DNA of 56,579 nucleotides from a virus. The DNA lies in the IMG/VR virus record IMGVR_UViG_3300038724_000006, positions 1 to 56,579 of that record. One strand, given 5' to 3'. This document shows, piece by piece, positions 17,416-26,043 of this stretch. Under the pieces are notes generated by a model. It worked only from the letters and a program-made list of their open reading frames with translations, was not told where the DNA came from and made no database searches. Position numbers and translations under genes: made by a program. Numbering within the stretch: position 1 is the stretch's first letter; each line of letters starts with the position of its first letter.

Positions 17416-17817
17416 CTACTTAGCTATTAGACTTGTTAGTTCTTTTTTTAATCTTCTTATTTCTTTCTCAACATTCTTAATGGTTGGAGTATCTAGTTCC
17501 TCAATCAGACAATCTTGCAATTCAGATATTTGTTGGGAAGTTTTAAATTTTTTACTCTCAATTTCTTTATGATTTAGTTTTTTTACGCACCATATAGACG
17601 ATGACTCTACAGATAGGACGATTACGGCTGACACTAATAATTTCACTGGGGTGTGAAATTCACTGGCAGGCATCAAGCCTATGCAGTGAAATACAGGCTC
17701 TACAAAGCCAATTAGGGATGGTAGCGCTATGACTTTTGCGGCAATAACTTGCTTACTATAAGGAGAATGCGTTTCAGCCAATCTACGCACTCCCTTTTTG
17801 TTTCTTAATGCTTGCAA
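17416..17817 (-). CDS. Cargo gene: two-TM protein with C-terminal coiled coil, about 133 aa
   Basis: Two hydrophobic stretches (about residues 25-46 and 57-76) are followed by a charged helical tail, KKFKTSQQISELQDCLIEEL and onward, that looks like a coiled coil. The farthest upstream start is TTG at 17817 and overlaps the preceding gene by 35 bp; GTG or TTG codons some 30-45 bp downstream also have purine-rich leaders, so the start is uncertain. No family recognised. Confidence 0.55.
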   Translation of the reverse strand: MQALRNKKGVRRLAETHSPYSKQVIAAKVIALPSLIGFVEPVFHCIGLMPASEFHTPVKLLVSAVIVLSVESSSIWCVKKLNHKEIESKKFKTSQQISELQDCLIEELDTPTIKNVEKEIRRLKKELTSLIAK

Positions 17818-17989
17818 TTAAAGCATCAACTTCCGGATCTCTGCCTGGCTTTATTTGCACAAATCGCTCAGATCCATCCTTATCAATAATCTTCACTGTT
17901 ACTATCTTTTTGTGTTTAAAACGATAGTAGATTTCTGTCAGGATAAAACTGAGACAGAAAACGGCGATTAAAGTTAGTAAGTAATTCAT
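17783..17989 (-). CDS. Cargo gene: single-TM small protein, 68 aa
   Basis: An N-terminal transmembrane helix (MNYLLTLIAVFCLSFILTEI) is followed by a basic segment and a short soluble tail. The ATG at 17989 has AGGTGA upstream; an alternative GTG lies two codons earlier at 17995. It overlaps the next cargo gene and follows the 289-aa gene closely. The function is unknown. Confidence 0.6.
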   Translation of the reverse strand: MNYLLTLIAVFCLSFILTEIYYRFKHKKIVTVKIIDKDGSERFVQIKPGRDPEVDALIASIKKQKGSA

Positions 17990-18009
17990 TTTCACCTACC
18001 TCGAAACTG

Positions 18010-18879
18010 TTATTCCCGAACTCGTGATCGTACTTTGGTTATTATGTAGTTATCGCGGGAGCCTGATGCGCTTTGTGTCTTTTTGTAGAACAAATCCACC
18101 CTGTATTTTAGGCCATATATGCTTGGTTCATCTTCTTTCTTGATAGCATTTAGAAAAACCTCATCTTGAACTTTCACACTCACATCCTGACCTAAGTGCC
18201 GCATCCTCCACCCTGAGCTACCACTTTCTTTATTGGATGTTAGGAACTCAATCGAAGCAACTGTCTCCAGCTCTTCTACGGTTTCGGATTTTACTCGCGG
18301 AGGTTCCTTGAACATCTCGCTAGCAATCTTATCAACGCTTATAACTTCGTTTTGATCATCCGCCGAGTCCATAACCTTAAACATATCTATGCCTGGATCT
18401 TTAAGCGGTTTGTTAACTATATTGGCAACTCTTTTGCGAATTATGCGTGATTTTAGAAGTTCGATAACTTCTGGAGTTGTCGGGACTTGTTCGTCATCAA
18501 GCATAATTGTAGCAGTACCATTACTCTCATCAATTACAACGGTATTTAGGTCAGGCTCTTTCCTGCCTTTATTCTTCAAGATAGATAGTAAGTTCCCAGC
18601 AACGGCTGTAACTCCAAGACCTAAATACTTTGCGACCTCAATCACACCTTCTACGGAGCCTTGATCAATAATAAGCTCTAGCCCGAAGGATCCTTCAATA
18701 AAGCCAGCTTGGGCTTGTACATCCACAAAGGAGTCAACACCATTCAAGGTAGTGTTGGCATCATAAATGAGATCAGCTAACTCTATTAGAGTCTCTCCAA
18801 GCTGCTTGGCCTCAATTCTGTGTTTCTTTAGTGCATCCGAGTGGCCGTCGTACTTCAGGAAAATATGCGTTTCGCTCAT
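18010..18879 (-). CDS. Cargo gene: uncharacterised 289-aa soluble protein
   Basis: This is the first gene of cargo block 1. It has an N-terminal helical region (YDGHSDALKKHRIEAKQLG), a QAGFIEGSFGLELII segment, a short hydrophobic stretch around residues 85-100 (YLGLGVTAVAGNLLSIL), and a charged C-terminus. The GSF-x-hydrophobic pattern after a helical start recalls uncharacterised proteins found in defence or mobile contexts, but I cannot assign a family. Upstream lies a 400-bp AT-rich region with two TTGTACAATA boxes that may be its operators. A defence or superinfection role is a guess. Confidence 0.65.
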   Translation of the reverse strand: MSETHIFLKYDGHSDALKKHRIEAKQLGETLIELADLIYDANTTLNGVDSFVDVQAQAGFIEGSFGLELIIDQGSVEGVIEVAKYLGLGVTAVAGNLLSILKNKGRKEPDLNTVVIDESNGTATIMLDDEQVPTTPEVIELLKSRIIRKRVANIVNKPLKDPGIDMFKVMDSADDQNEVISVDKIASEMFKEPPRVKSETVEELETVASIEFLTSNKESGSSGWRMRHLGQDVSVKVQDEVFLNAIKKEDEPSIYGLKYRVDLFYKKTQSASGSRDNYIITKVRSRVRE

Positions 18880-19286
18880 TCCAAATCCTTATGATAAAGC
18901 GATATTGTTATAACTAATTGCTAGATAAATGTAGTTGTACAATATAGTTTTGTTGTTTGAGATATGTGTGCGTAAAAAGCGCGGCCACTCTAATAGAATG
19001 ATCAGCATTTGTACAATAACAAAATGGAATACATGGATTTGAGCCTATCAACACTCATCATCCAAGGTCTCACTAGACTATTTATACCTAGTGTTTTCAT
19101 CTTCTACTACTGTGTAACTATAATTGATCTGACAATGATGCTGATGATTGATCACCAATAGCGTTTAAAACCTGTTTAAACCTTCCTGTATTCGCCTTAT
19201 TACTCATTTCCCATACCGATGCCGCACCATTCTATTTTTTAACTACTAGAGAGCCACACAGGCCTACCTGAGCTTGTTTGTCATGG
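18880..19286. other. AT-rich intergenic region with paired TTGTACAATA boxes
   Basis: The region lies between the MuF/immunity pair and cargo block 1. TTGTACAATA occurs at 18935-18944 and 19009-19018; its TTGTACAA core is a palindrome, as expected of a dimeric regulator site. The first copy is 56 bp upstream of the 289-aa gene start, the second 15 bp before a tiny plus-strand reading frame. It looks like cargo-derived sequence. No terminator was clear. Confidence 0.45.
19033..19161 (+). CDS. Possible small hydrophobic protein, 42 aa
   Basis: A plus-strand ATG frame encodes MDLSLSTLIIQGLTRLFIPS followed by VFIFYYCVTIIDLTMMLM and a short polar end, largely one hydrophobic helix. It points away from the cargo operon and lies 15 bp after a TTGTACAATA box. 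The Shine-Dalgarno (GGAA) is weak. Small single-helix peptides next to mobile cargo are often toxins or leader peptides, but chance is a real alternative. Confidence 0.3.
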   Translation: MDLSLSTLIIQGLTRLFIPSVFIFYYCVTIIDLTMMLMIDHQ

Positions 19287-19505
19287 CTACGCACTCTTGG
19301 TGGGATTAGGATAATCTTCGGTAGCGGGTTGAATTAATTCAAACGCCGACCATAAGTCTCCGAACATACCCCTTTCGTCTGGGCGTATTTGCTTCTCTAA
19401 CGCTTCTAGTTGCTGCTCGGCATCATCTGGCAAGGGGGCAAGGTTAAGCAGTTGCTGCGCTTGTTTGAATGCTTCGCTGGGTTCTTTCATTGGCGGTTGT
19501 TTCAT
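19287..19505 (-). CDS. Small acidic protein coupled to MuF, candidate immunity partner, 72 aa
   Basis: The gene overlaps the stop of the MuF gene by 4 bp (ATGA), so the two are translationally coupled. The product is small, soluble and acidic, with helices around EAFKQAQQLLNLAPLPDDAE and EQQLEALEKQIRPDERGMF. No family recognised. Because the MuF protein carries a metallopeptidase-like C-terminus, a coupled small acidic protein directly downstream fits the layout of toxin-immunity pairs. It could equally be a small head protein. Confidence 0.6.
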   Translation of the reverse strand: MKQPPMKEPSEAFKQAQQLLNLAPLPDDAEQQLEALEKQIRPDERGMFGDLWSAFELIQPATEDYPNPTKSA

Positions 19506-21046
19506 CGTGTTGTCTTGCGATCGGATGCGATCGCAACCTCTATCAGTTCATCAAAATATATTGCCACGCTTTCATCCCACTTGGCCAAGCTGGCGCGATT
19601 CATTAGCCATGCTGTGAAGTGCTCTGCGTGCCATTCGAGACTATTTGTATCGCTGTATAAAGTTAGGCTTTTGAGCATTGGCGCTCTGGGTAGTCCTGCC
19701 CAGGCATGCACTTGGTGCCCGACTTCATGTATCCATGTATTCACTAGGCCCGGATGGCTTTCGCCGTTGAGGGCGTCATAGGTTGCCCGCATCGACCAAA
19801 AGCGGCTACGGTCGCCCAGCTCTTGTGCGTGCCTAGCGGCATCGACGGCGGCGGCCATGAGGTCGGAGTCTATTTTAGTGAGCTTATCTGATGCCTTGGC
19901 TTTTACCACTACATATTCTGCGTTTAAACGTGTCCAACCATTTGACCGACCGGCATGAGATGAGTAGTAGGATGACCGCGCCTCTCGCCCTTCAAGCCCT
20001 AAAAACTCGCCTATTGGCTTTTCTAGCTCCCATGCCTTCTTTCCTTTGCCTTGGTCGCTCTGTTTTAGAAAGAGGGTTTTAGTGGGATGGGCTTCCATAA
20101 ATCGGGCGAGCTTTTCAACTTGAGGCGCTGCACCGGGGATCTGCGAGAGTACTTGCTGCACGCCTTCTTGTGTGACGTTTTTACAGGTGCTGAAGGTTAG
20201 GTCTGCCGGGAATACTTGCACGCCTTGCGTCGGTACCGGCTTTGCCAGTGCCTTGGTCATTGTTTTTTTTGTTTGCGCGACGTGTTGCTGTGCAGCTTTG
20301 CCGCGTGCCATGCCGGGGTTGTAGTCCCAGCCGGGGTCGATGCCGTTGGGGACTTGTAGCGTTTCGCCGGTGCGGTCGTTGATGTATTCACGGTTGCGGA
20401 TCGGTGGGGCTTTGTCGGTGAACTCGCCTGAGTTCATTAGTTTGTCGTGTTCGCGCTGGTTGATTTGACGCACGCGACATTTGCAGCCCCAACCGTTGGG
20501 TGGGTAATGCGTTGACCAGAACGGATCTCCAGACGGCAGGATTAACCCTGCCCAGTTAACGTGCTGGACGCGGTGTTGTTCTGATGGCCCCAGCTCATAC
20601 ACTAAATACGGGTGCGTTTTGCTGCGTCGCTCTATGCGCTGCCATTGCCCAGCTGCTCGGGCGGTGCGCATATTGGTGCGGTAAATGGTTTTTAAACGTC
20701 GCGGGCTGCCCAGTTGAGCATTGATCACTTCACCTGTTAGCGGATCCACTTCGTCAGAGCGGCCCCACCAACCCAGCTTTTGCAGTGTGGGGGTTAGCTC
20801 TTGGCGAAACTGCGCTAGGGTTTTGCCTTCCGCTAGGGCTTGGTCTAGTGACTCACGAATACTGGTGAGCACGTCCATGCGCATGGCTTTGGCGACGGTG
20901 AATGCTTGAGCGTGCTCTTGTCGCCATACGTCGCGATGATCAAAGCCGGGTTTAAAGCCTTTGGCGCGAAACCATTCTAGGGCGTCTTTTGGCGGTTGTG
21001 AGGGGAAGCGGTATTCAGGCATCTGCTGATCCGTCGCCCACTCCAT
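19502..21046 (-). CDS. MuF head protein (Mu gp30-like) with C-terminal metallopeptidase-like domain, 514 aa
   Basis: Residues about 75-215 form the MuF domain, including RTNMRTARAAGQWQRIER and HYPPNGWGCKCRVRQINQRE; MuF proteins are minor head components that enter the head beside the portal. Beyond a linker (about 250-290) the C-terminal part is unrelated to Mu gp30. It ends with WIHEVGHQVHAW, an HExxH zinc motif (H440, E441, H444), followed about 26 residues later by EWHAEHFTAWL, which offers a third acidic ligand. This is a gluzincin-like arrangement. MuF proteins fused to polymorphic toxin domains are known in phages. It overlaps the portal gene by 32 bp; a second ATG eight codons in is an alternative start. 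Confidence 0.85.
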   Translation of the reverse strand: MEWATDQQMPEYRFPSQPPKDALEWFRAKGFKPGFDHRDVWRQEHAQAFTVAKAMRMDVLTSIRESLDQALAEGKTLAQFRQELTPTLQKLGWWGRSDEVDPLTGEVINAQLGSPRRLKTIYRTNMRTARAAGQWQRIERRSKTHPYLVYELGPSEQHRVQHVNWAGLILPSGDPFWSTHYPPNGWGCKCRVRQINQREHDKLMNSGEFTDKAPPIRNREYINDRTGETLQVPNGIDPGWDYNPGMARGKAAQQHVAQTKKTMTKALAKPVPTQGVQVFPADLTFSTCKNVTQEGVQQVLSQIPGAAPQVEKLARFMEAHPTKTLFLKQSDQGKGKKAWELEKPIGEFLGLEGREARSSYYSSHAGRSNGWTRLNAEYVVVKAKASDKLTKIDSDLMAAAVDAARHAQELGDRSRFWSMRATYDALNGESHPGLVNTWIHEVGHQVHAWAGLPRAPMLKSLTLYSDTNSLEWHAEHFTAWLMNRASLAKWDESVAIYFDELIEVAIASDRKTTR

Positions 21047-22679
21047 TCGTAAGGAACATAGCGGCTGCTAGGTTGCGCACTAGCTCGGTGTCGTCCATGT
21101 CTTCGAGCAGTTCTTGCAGGCCTGCGGCGAACTCTTCGGCGGTGTCTACGGCATCCAGTAAGTCGCGGATGGGTTGCAAGATTGGGTCGATCTGGGCTTG
21201 CCAATGATTAAGGCTGGCGGCTTCGAGTTCATCGAGTGCTTGTTCGCTGGCGTTGAGTTGCTCACGATTTATCGAGGTATGCAGTGCTTGGGTGCAGGCG
21301 TGGCATCCACACGGCTGCTGTTGATTGAGTGCGGTTTGGTTTGGCTGCGGCTGTTCTGGCGGTGTAGGTGGCGTTGGAGCAGCTGCAACGACTAACACTT
21401 CGGCACCGTCTTCAGGATCTGGCAGACCGAGTTTGTCGCGCATGACGGATGCTTCGACTTTTAAACCGAACGGGATCAACTTCATGACGTTGTCGACCAG
21501 GGCGCTGGTGTCTTCTTGATCTTCTGCCGCAATCATTACGCGTGGGTAGTTTTCTTGCGGGCCGAAGTTCAGGTCGATGAATGAGCGCACCAGGTATTTG
21601 TTGATGGTGTTGCTGAGTTGGCGGGCGTCGGATTCTAAAATATCCTGGCGAACTTCATCCTGGGAATCTGAGTTGCCTAACGCGCCGGGCGTGCCGTCTG
21701 CGGAGGCGGTTTGGCCGAGTATGGCTTTTGAGATTTGTTTGTCTAAATACTCAGCCAAGTTTTTAAAGAGATCGGCACCCCCTGTGCTGTTGCCTGCGGC
21801 TTCGAACTCGATGCGCATGGACTCGGGGATGACGGCGGCGGCATCGGTGCCTATGTTGGCCACGGCGTTAATAAGGGTGTTGATGTCTTCTGGCGTTGCG
21901 CCGGTGCCGTACTTGCCGACCCGCAGCGGCATGCCGAACACTTCGGCAAAGGCCATCCAGTCGGTGACGGTGTAGGCTTTGCACATATAGGCAACGGCAG
22001 CTAAACGCGCCAAGCCGCCACGGATCGGCAAGCCTGATTTAAGGCGTGGGCGGTGAATGATGAAGCGATGCGGTGGCAGTGGTTTGCCATTATAGGTGTC
22101 TTCTTCATCGATTAACCGCAGCTGGCGGCCTTGTACCCGGTCGTACATAAAGAAGCGTGGGTCTCGCCATGCGTAGCCTTCGACTTCGTGCCATTCGCCG
22201 TCGATTAGCTCGTTGCGATCGCGCGGTGTCCACGGGGTGCGTTTGGTGTCCCAGTTCATTTCTATGACTGAGTAGGCTTTGCCTAGGGCATCTAGGCAGT
22301 CGTCGAGCATGTCGCCAAATTCTGGGCGACGTATTAGTTCGCGCACGGCGTCGGCCAGTTTTACGTCGGCGGCATCGTCGGTCGCGGACTCTACGCTAAC
22401 CGGCAAACCGGACACGGCGCGTTTGCGGGTGCCGAGCACTGAGCCGTAGTGCGGGTCGCGCTCTTCCATTTCTTCCGCGAGGGTTAGGTATGCGGTGGCG
22501 TCGCCGTCGTTTGCGGCGCGCAGGATCGCCCCTAGGCGTTCTGGTGTTATGTATTCGGCTTCGCTGCCCCAGTTCCACACTGACCGCACGCCGGTTAGCG
22601 ATGCGTGGGCAACTTCTTTGCTGAGGTCTGACTTTTTAAACGGCTGGCCGTTGTGATCTAGTATTGTGCTGTCTGCCAT
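21015..22679 (-). CDS. Portal protein (Mu gp29-like, DUF935), 554 aa
   Basis: The DUF935 signature is clear: YLTLAEEMEERDPHYGSVLG, then a KAYSVIEMNWD segment and later WMAFAEVFGMPLRVGKYG. The protein forms the dodecameric portal at the head vertex through which DNA is packaged. Length agrees. The Pro/Gln-rich stretch near residues 430-455 and CGCHAC near 460 lie in the variable C-terminus. It sits between large terminase and MuF, as in Mu. Confidence 0.94.
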   Translation of the reverse strand: MADSTILDHNGQPFKKSDLSKEVAHASLTGVRSVWNWGSEAEYITPERLGAILRAANDGDATAYLTLAEEMEERDPHYGSVLGTRKRAVSGLPVSVESATDDAADVKLADAVRELIRRPEFGDMLDDCLDALGKAYSVIEMNWDTKRTPWTPRDRNELIDGEWHEVEGYAWRDPRFFMYDRVQGRQLRLIDEEDTYNGKPLPPHRFIIHRPRLKSGLPIRGGLARLAAVAYMCKAYTVTDWMAFAEVFGMPLRVGKYGTGATPEDINTLINAVANIGTDAAAVIPESMRIEFEAAGNSTGGADLFKNLAEYLDKQISKAILGQTASADGTPGALGNSDSQDEVRQDILESDARQLSNTINKYLVRSFIDLNFGPQENYPRVMIAAEDQEDTSALVDNVMKLIPFGLKVEASVMRDKLGLPDPEDGAEVLVVAAAPTPPTPPEQPQPNQTALNQQQPCGCHACTQALHTSINREQLNASEQALDELEAASLNHWQAQIDPILQPIRDLLDAVDTAEEFAAGLQELLEDMDDTELVRNLAAAMFLTNGVGDGSADA

Positions 22680-22691
22680 GCTGGGTACTCC

Positions 22692-24350
22692 TTACAGGCA
22701 GCCCCGACGGAAACCGCCGGTGGTGCGAATGGATCGGTGACGTTGGTCGTCGTTTCGTTGTTGGTGTTTGGCGGCGCTGTGGTAGGCGAAAAGCTCTACA
22801 TCTTGCTTTGATGCGTAGTAAGCAAGTGCGAGCGCAATGGCTGAGTCGCCATGACGCTTTAATTTGCTGTTGTCGCTGTCTTCTTGTTTAAGTGCCGGTA
22901 GTTTTACGATGCCGTCGATACGCTCTAGCGCACGAATATCGTTTAAGACGTTGTCACTGATGGGCAGATCAATTGTGTCGTCGGTAAAGGCGTCAACGAA
23001 GTCCCCCATGTTGTCGCGATACCAAGCATTAGTAAGCATGATCTGCTCAATAATTTCGTGTCCAAATTTGTCGGCAGTGTATTCTGCGAGGGTTGCACCG
23101 TTTCCGCCTGCATCCATTGCGCCTTTATGAAAGCGCGGCAACTTTTCAATGATGTACCAAATAATCTGTTCTTGTTGTCGAGTTGGAACCTTGTGCATAT
23201 CGACCAGGAACGGACAATATCTTTTTAGATTTTCTTGTATTTCTAACGGAGCGAATACCGCAAAGTCACAATGTCTCGCGTAGTCAGAACCGTACGCGTA
23301 GCGAGATTTTTTATTAAGTGTCGCAATGACTGGATCGACGTTTATTCGTATCCATTCATCACACCAACTTTTTCGGTACTCTTCACTTTGCAGAGCAAAT
23401 TGATCATCACACTCTAAGCGCAATATTGGCCGCTCTGATGTCATGCGTGCTTCGATTAATATGCCGGGGATCGCTACGCCTGAACCTTCACGAGGTATGC
23501 CGTCCAGCTCTTCGAGCATTGCGGCTTTGTTGGTGCCGTATGTGCCGCGCACTCGCTTATACCAAGCGGCCTTTCCTTCTAACGTTGGCTCCCAGCCTTT
23601 AACCATACAGACGCGTTCGTAAAGCCCATTGGCTACGGCATCATCAAAGTAAACATCAAATACTTTGTAATCGTTTAACCCTTTTTTAGCGTCTCTTATC
23701 AACTGATTAAACGGGTTTTGAGCACCGTTGTGAGTCGATATTATGCGAATTTTACCGCCCCAAATAATTAACGCTGACGATGCATCTAGTACGCCTTTTA
23801 CATTTTGATGGAAGGCGGCTTCGTCAACATCGACAATTCCTTGCAAGCCACGAATGTTTGCAGGGTTGGATGATAAGGCGACAATCTGAAAGCCACTTGC
23901 AAAACGAATACGGTAAGATGTTATTTTTTTAGATTTAACTTCTTGCGTAACTTCATCGATGGTTTGATCGTCGAATAAAAAAACTTCTACGCCATTCCAG
24001 TCGTGCGCCATTGCCATCGCCATGACCTTCGCCATGTGCGCACAGTAGCCAATAAATTCCAGACCTTTGTCTTTAGTGTCGCCAATATAAAAGACGTTAT
24101 CGCCTCCGGCTTCGCGGCTGCTGGCTGCCGTAATGGTATCGTCTTTGGCGGTTGCGTAGGTGATGCCGGTACGGCGGCCCTTGGATGCAATGCACAAGTC
24201 ATTTGCATGAATGAACTTAAGCCAGTCGCGCTGATGCTTCATCAGTGCGCCATCTTTTAATAGGTTGGGATCGCTAGGCAGTTCGCGCACACTGGGTGGG
24301 AATTCGTGCTGCTCTACAATGCGAATCACGTCAGACGGCAAGGTGCTCAT
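22692..24350 (-). CDS. Terminase large subunit (Mu gp28-like), 552 aa
   Basis: The ATPase half has a Walker A-like segment ASKGRRTGITYA (about 55-66) and a Walker B with catalytic acids VDVDEAAF (173-180). The nuclease half has GSDYARHCDFAVF (about 354-366), the first acidic motif of the RNase H-like fold. It packages phage DNA by headful from a site near the repressor end. It overlaps gp27 by 4 bp. Confidence 0.95.
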   Translation of the reverse strand: MSTLPSDVIRIVEQHEFPPSVRELPSDPNLLKDGALMKHQRDWLKFIHANDLCIASKGRRTGITYATAKDDTITAASSREAGGDNVFYIGDTKDKGLEFIGYCAHMAKVMAMAMAHDWNGVEVFLFDDQTIDEVTQEVKSKKITSYRIRFASGFQIVALSSNPANIRGLQGIVDVDEAAFHQNVKGVLDASSALIIWGGKIRIISTHNGAQNPFNQLIRDAKKGLNDYKVFDVYFDDAVANGLYERVCMVKGWEPTLEGKAAWYKRVRGTYGTNKAAMLEELDGIPREGSGVAIPGILIEARMTSERPILRLECDDQFALQSEEYRKSWCDEWIRINVDPVIATLNKKSRYAYGSDYARHCDFAVFAPLEIQENLKRYCPFLVDMHKVPTRQQEQIIWYIIEKLPRFHKGAMDAGGNGATLAEYTADKFGHEIIEQIMLTNAWYRDNMGDFVDAFTDDTIDLPISDNVLNDIRALERIDGIVKLPALKQEDSDNSKLKRHGDSAIALALAYYASKQDVELFAYHSAAKHQQRNDDQRHRSIRTTGGFRRGCL

Positions 24351-24916
24351 TTGCCCATCCCTAGAACTTCTTCACGCCAGAACTGAGCATCTTCTTTCGT
24401 CATGCCGCGCTGAACCGCAACATCGTGAACGTGGTTGGCTGCTTCTTCGGCAAAGGCTTTGCGTATTTCTTTTTCGCGTTTGAGGCTGTCCATATTTGCG
24501 CTTTCGAGGCGGCGGATCAGTAGCGATAAATCTTTGAGCATGCCAAGGCTTGCGGGGTCGTCGCCTTCGGCTGCGTCGGATAAAATGTCAAACGCGAGTG
24601 ATTGGGTGATGTTGATCAGCAGTTTGCCTATATCACCTTGTGGTACTTCGCCCAGCTTTGATGTCAGGGCGTTGGCAGCGGCTTGGCGTTCTTGCATCTT
24701 TTTGCCAATCGCTGCCATGCGCGTGGCGTAGCGATTTAATCCGCTGCGGCTGATTTTTTCGTCGTCTGCACCCATCGCTTCGAGCTGCGTATTAACTTCG
24801 TCTAGGATGTCTTGCTGCGTGTATTGCTGATCGCGCAACATGGCGTTTAACAGCGATTTAACAGCATCGGGGAGCTGTTCTATTTTTGATCCACGGCCAC
24901 GAGTAGTTTTAGCCAT
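24347..24916 (-). CDS. Small terminase-like protein (Mu gp27, DUF3486), 189 aa
   Basis: The opening GRGSKIEQLPDAVKSLLNAML and the middle SRSGLNRYATRMA are the DUF3486 pattern. This helical DNA-binding protein is the presumed packaging-site recognition subunit of the terminase. It lies directly upstream of the large terminase gene. Confidence 0.92.
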   Translation of the reverse strand: MAKTTRGRGSKIEQLPDAVKSLLNAMLRDQQYTQQDILDEVNTQLEAMGADDEKISRSGLNRYATRMAAIGKKMQERQAAANALTSKLGEVPQGDIGKLLINITQSLAFDILSDAAEGDDPASLGMLKDLSLLIRRLESANMDSLKREKEIRKAFAEEAANHVHDVAVQRGMTKEDAQFWREEVLGMGK

Positions 24917-25210
24917 TTAAGCCCCCCGGCGAGGTACGCCAATGCCAGGAACGCGTGCGGCACCTTCGGCTACGTCGTAGCCGCGTGACGTGAGTGTGAC
25001 GACGTCGGTGCTTAACACAGATTCGATGGTCACTAGCTCTTGCTCAGCCAACCAATGTAAATGCGTTTTCACTTTGTCGCGGCTAACGCTGTGACCAAAA
25101 CGTCCTAATACTTTTTGCAAAATGGAGTCGTTAGAGCTGCCGTTTAATTCTTTTAAACCGCGCAGAATAACGAGGCGCTGATCTTCTGTGACGATGTCGT
25201 GATAGCTCAT
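24917..25210 (-). CDS. Mu gp26-like protein (VpaChn25_0724 family), 97 aa
   Basis: A small winged-helix-like protein with QRLVILRGLKELNGSSNDSI and VKTHLHWLAEQELVTIE. It is widespread between gp25 and gp27 in Mu-like phages. Its role is not established; DNA binding in packaging or late regulation is plausible from the fold. It overlaps gp25 by 4 bp. Confidence 0.85.
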   Translation of the reverse strand: MSYHDIVTEDQRLVILRGLKELNGSSNDSILQKVLGRFGHSVSRDKVKTHLHWLAEQELVTIESVLSTDVVTLTSRGYDVAEGAARVPGIGVPRRGA

Positions 25211-25557
25211 GACTTACTCCCGTTGAGCAGGTGGCGATGCATCAGCTGCATGGTGTGGTTCATTTGTTTTAGTTCGCCTTCCATACTGGTTAGGCGTTGT
25301 GCGGTTTCGTTGACGCGCGTATGTATTTCGCCCAGATCTTCGTGTCCGGGCATGTGTTCCATTTGCGCTTCTAGGCGTGTTAGGCGGTTGCCTAGCTGTT
25401 CGGTATCTTCGTCGACTTCTGCGCGCAGCGTTTCAATCGCGCTGGCGTTGGCCTTTTGGCGATTGCTGATAATTAACCAAATAAAGCCGCCGATGGTGCC
25501 AACCAGTTGGATGGCTTGTAGTAAAAAACCCAGCGCTTTGTAGTCGAGTTCATCCAT
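25207..25557 (-). CDS. Mu gp25-like membrane protein (DUF2730), 116 aa
   Basis: One N-terminal transmembrane helix (about residues 12-31, LLQAIQLVGTIGGFIWLIIS) is followed by a long heptad-rich coiled coil (TLRAEVDEDTEQLGNRLTRL and onward). This is the DUF2730 layout. The position between the zinc-finger gene and gp26 matches Mu. Function unknown, possibly a lysis or assembly accessory. Confidence 0.87.
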   Translation of the reverse strand: MDELDYKALGFLLQAIQLVGTIGGFIWLIISNRQKANASAIETLRAEVDEDTEQLGNRLTRLEAQMEHMPGHEDLGEIHTRVNETAQRLTSMEGELKQMNHTMQLMHRHLLNGSKS

Positions 25558-25787
25558 TAGCAGCGATCCTTAAGTTCGTGCAGGCCTTGGCAGTTGATAC
25601 AACGTGCCGCATTGGGTTTTGCGTTTAGTCGTTCGGGCGCGACTGTGTCGCCGCAGTCGATGCACCAGACGTTGCCGTCGGTGTCGATGTCTTGCGGTGG
25701 CTCTTTTGCTTTTAATGCCTGCGCTTTTAGGGCGTTGTCACGCTGAAAGTTTTCTAGGTCTTTTGCGCGGTCTAGGTCATCGGCCAT
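25557..25787 (-). CDS. TraR/DksA-type C4 zinc-finger protein, 76 aa
   Basis: Cys residues 42, 45, 63 and 66 form a CxxC-x17-CxxC finger of the DksA/TraR type, preceded by an N-terminal helix that would enter the RNA polymerase secondary channel. Small TraR-like proteins can mimic DksA plus ppGpp. Mu-like phages often encode one in the lysis region. Length (76 aa) is close to that of TraR. Confidence 0.88.
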   Translation of the reverse strand: MADDLDRAKDLENFQRDNALKAQALKAKEPPQDIDTDGNVWCIDCGDTVAPERLNAKPNAARCINCQGLHELKDRC

Positions 25788-26043
25788 TTGTGCTCTCCGA
25801 GTGCGTACTGAGAATGACGGCCTCTAGTTCGTCGGCGTAATTACGGCGAGCACGGTCGCGCCTGATTAGGCGGTAATAGGTTTGCTCGCTGAGGCATTCC
25901 ATGTCGGCTTCATCTAAGCGCGGCAGCTCTGGGCGTGGCGGCATGGGCAATGGAGCCAGCTGATACTCGGTGCGGGTTGCACAGCCGGTGCTAGTAAGTG
26001 TTGTCAAAATGATTGCGACGGCCAGCTTTGAGCGCTTCAGCAT
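25777..26043 (-). CDS. Outer spanin (Rz1-like lipoprotein), 88 aa
   Basis: The protein has a short signal peptide ending in a lipobox (LTSTGC, Cys about residue 21) and a Pro-rich stretch (APLPMPPRPELPRL), both typical of outer-membrane spanins. I chose the ATG at 26043 because AAGGAGG lies 9 bp upstream; the ATG at 26052 would abut that site. The reading frame starts inside the inner-spanin gene and extends beyond it, a classic Rz/Rz1 overlap. Confidence 0.85.
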   Translation of the reverse strand: MLKRSKLAVAIILTTLTSTGCATRTEYQLAPLPMPPRPELPRLDEADMECLSEQTYYRLIRRDRARRNYADELEAVILSTHSESTNGR

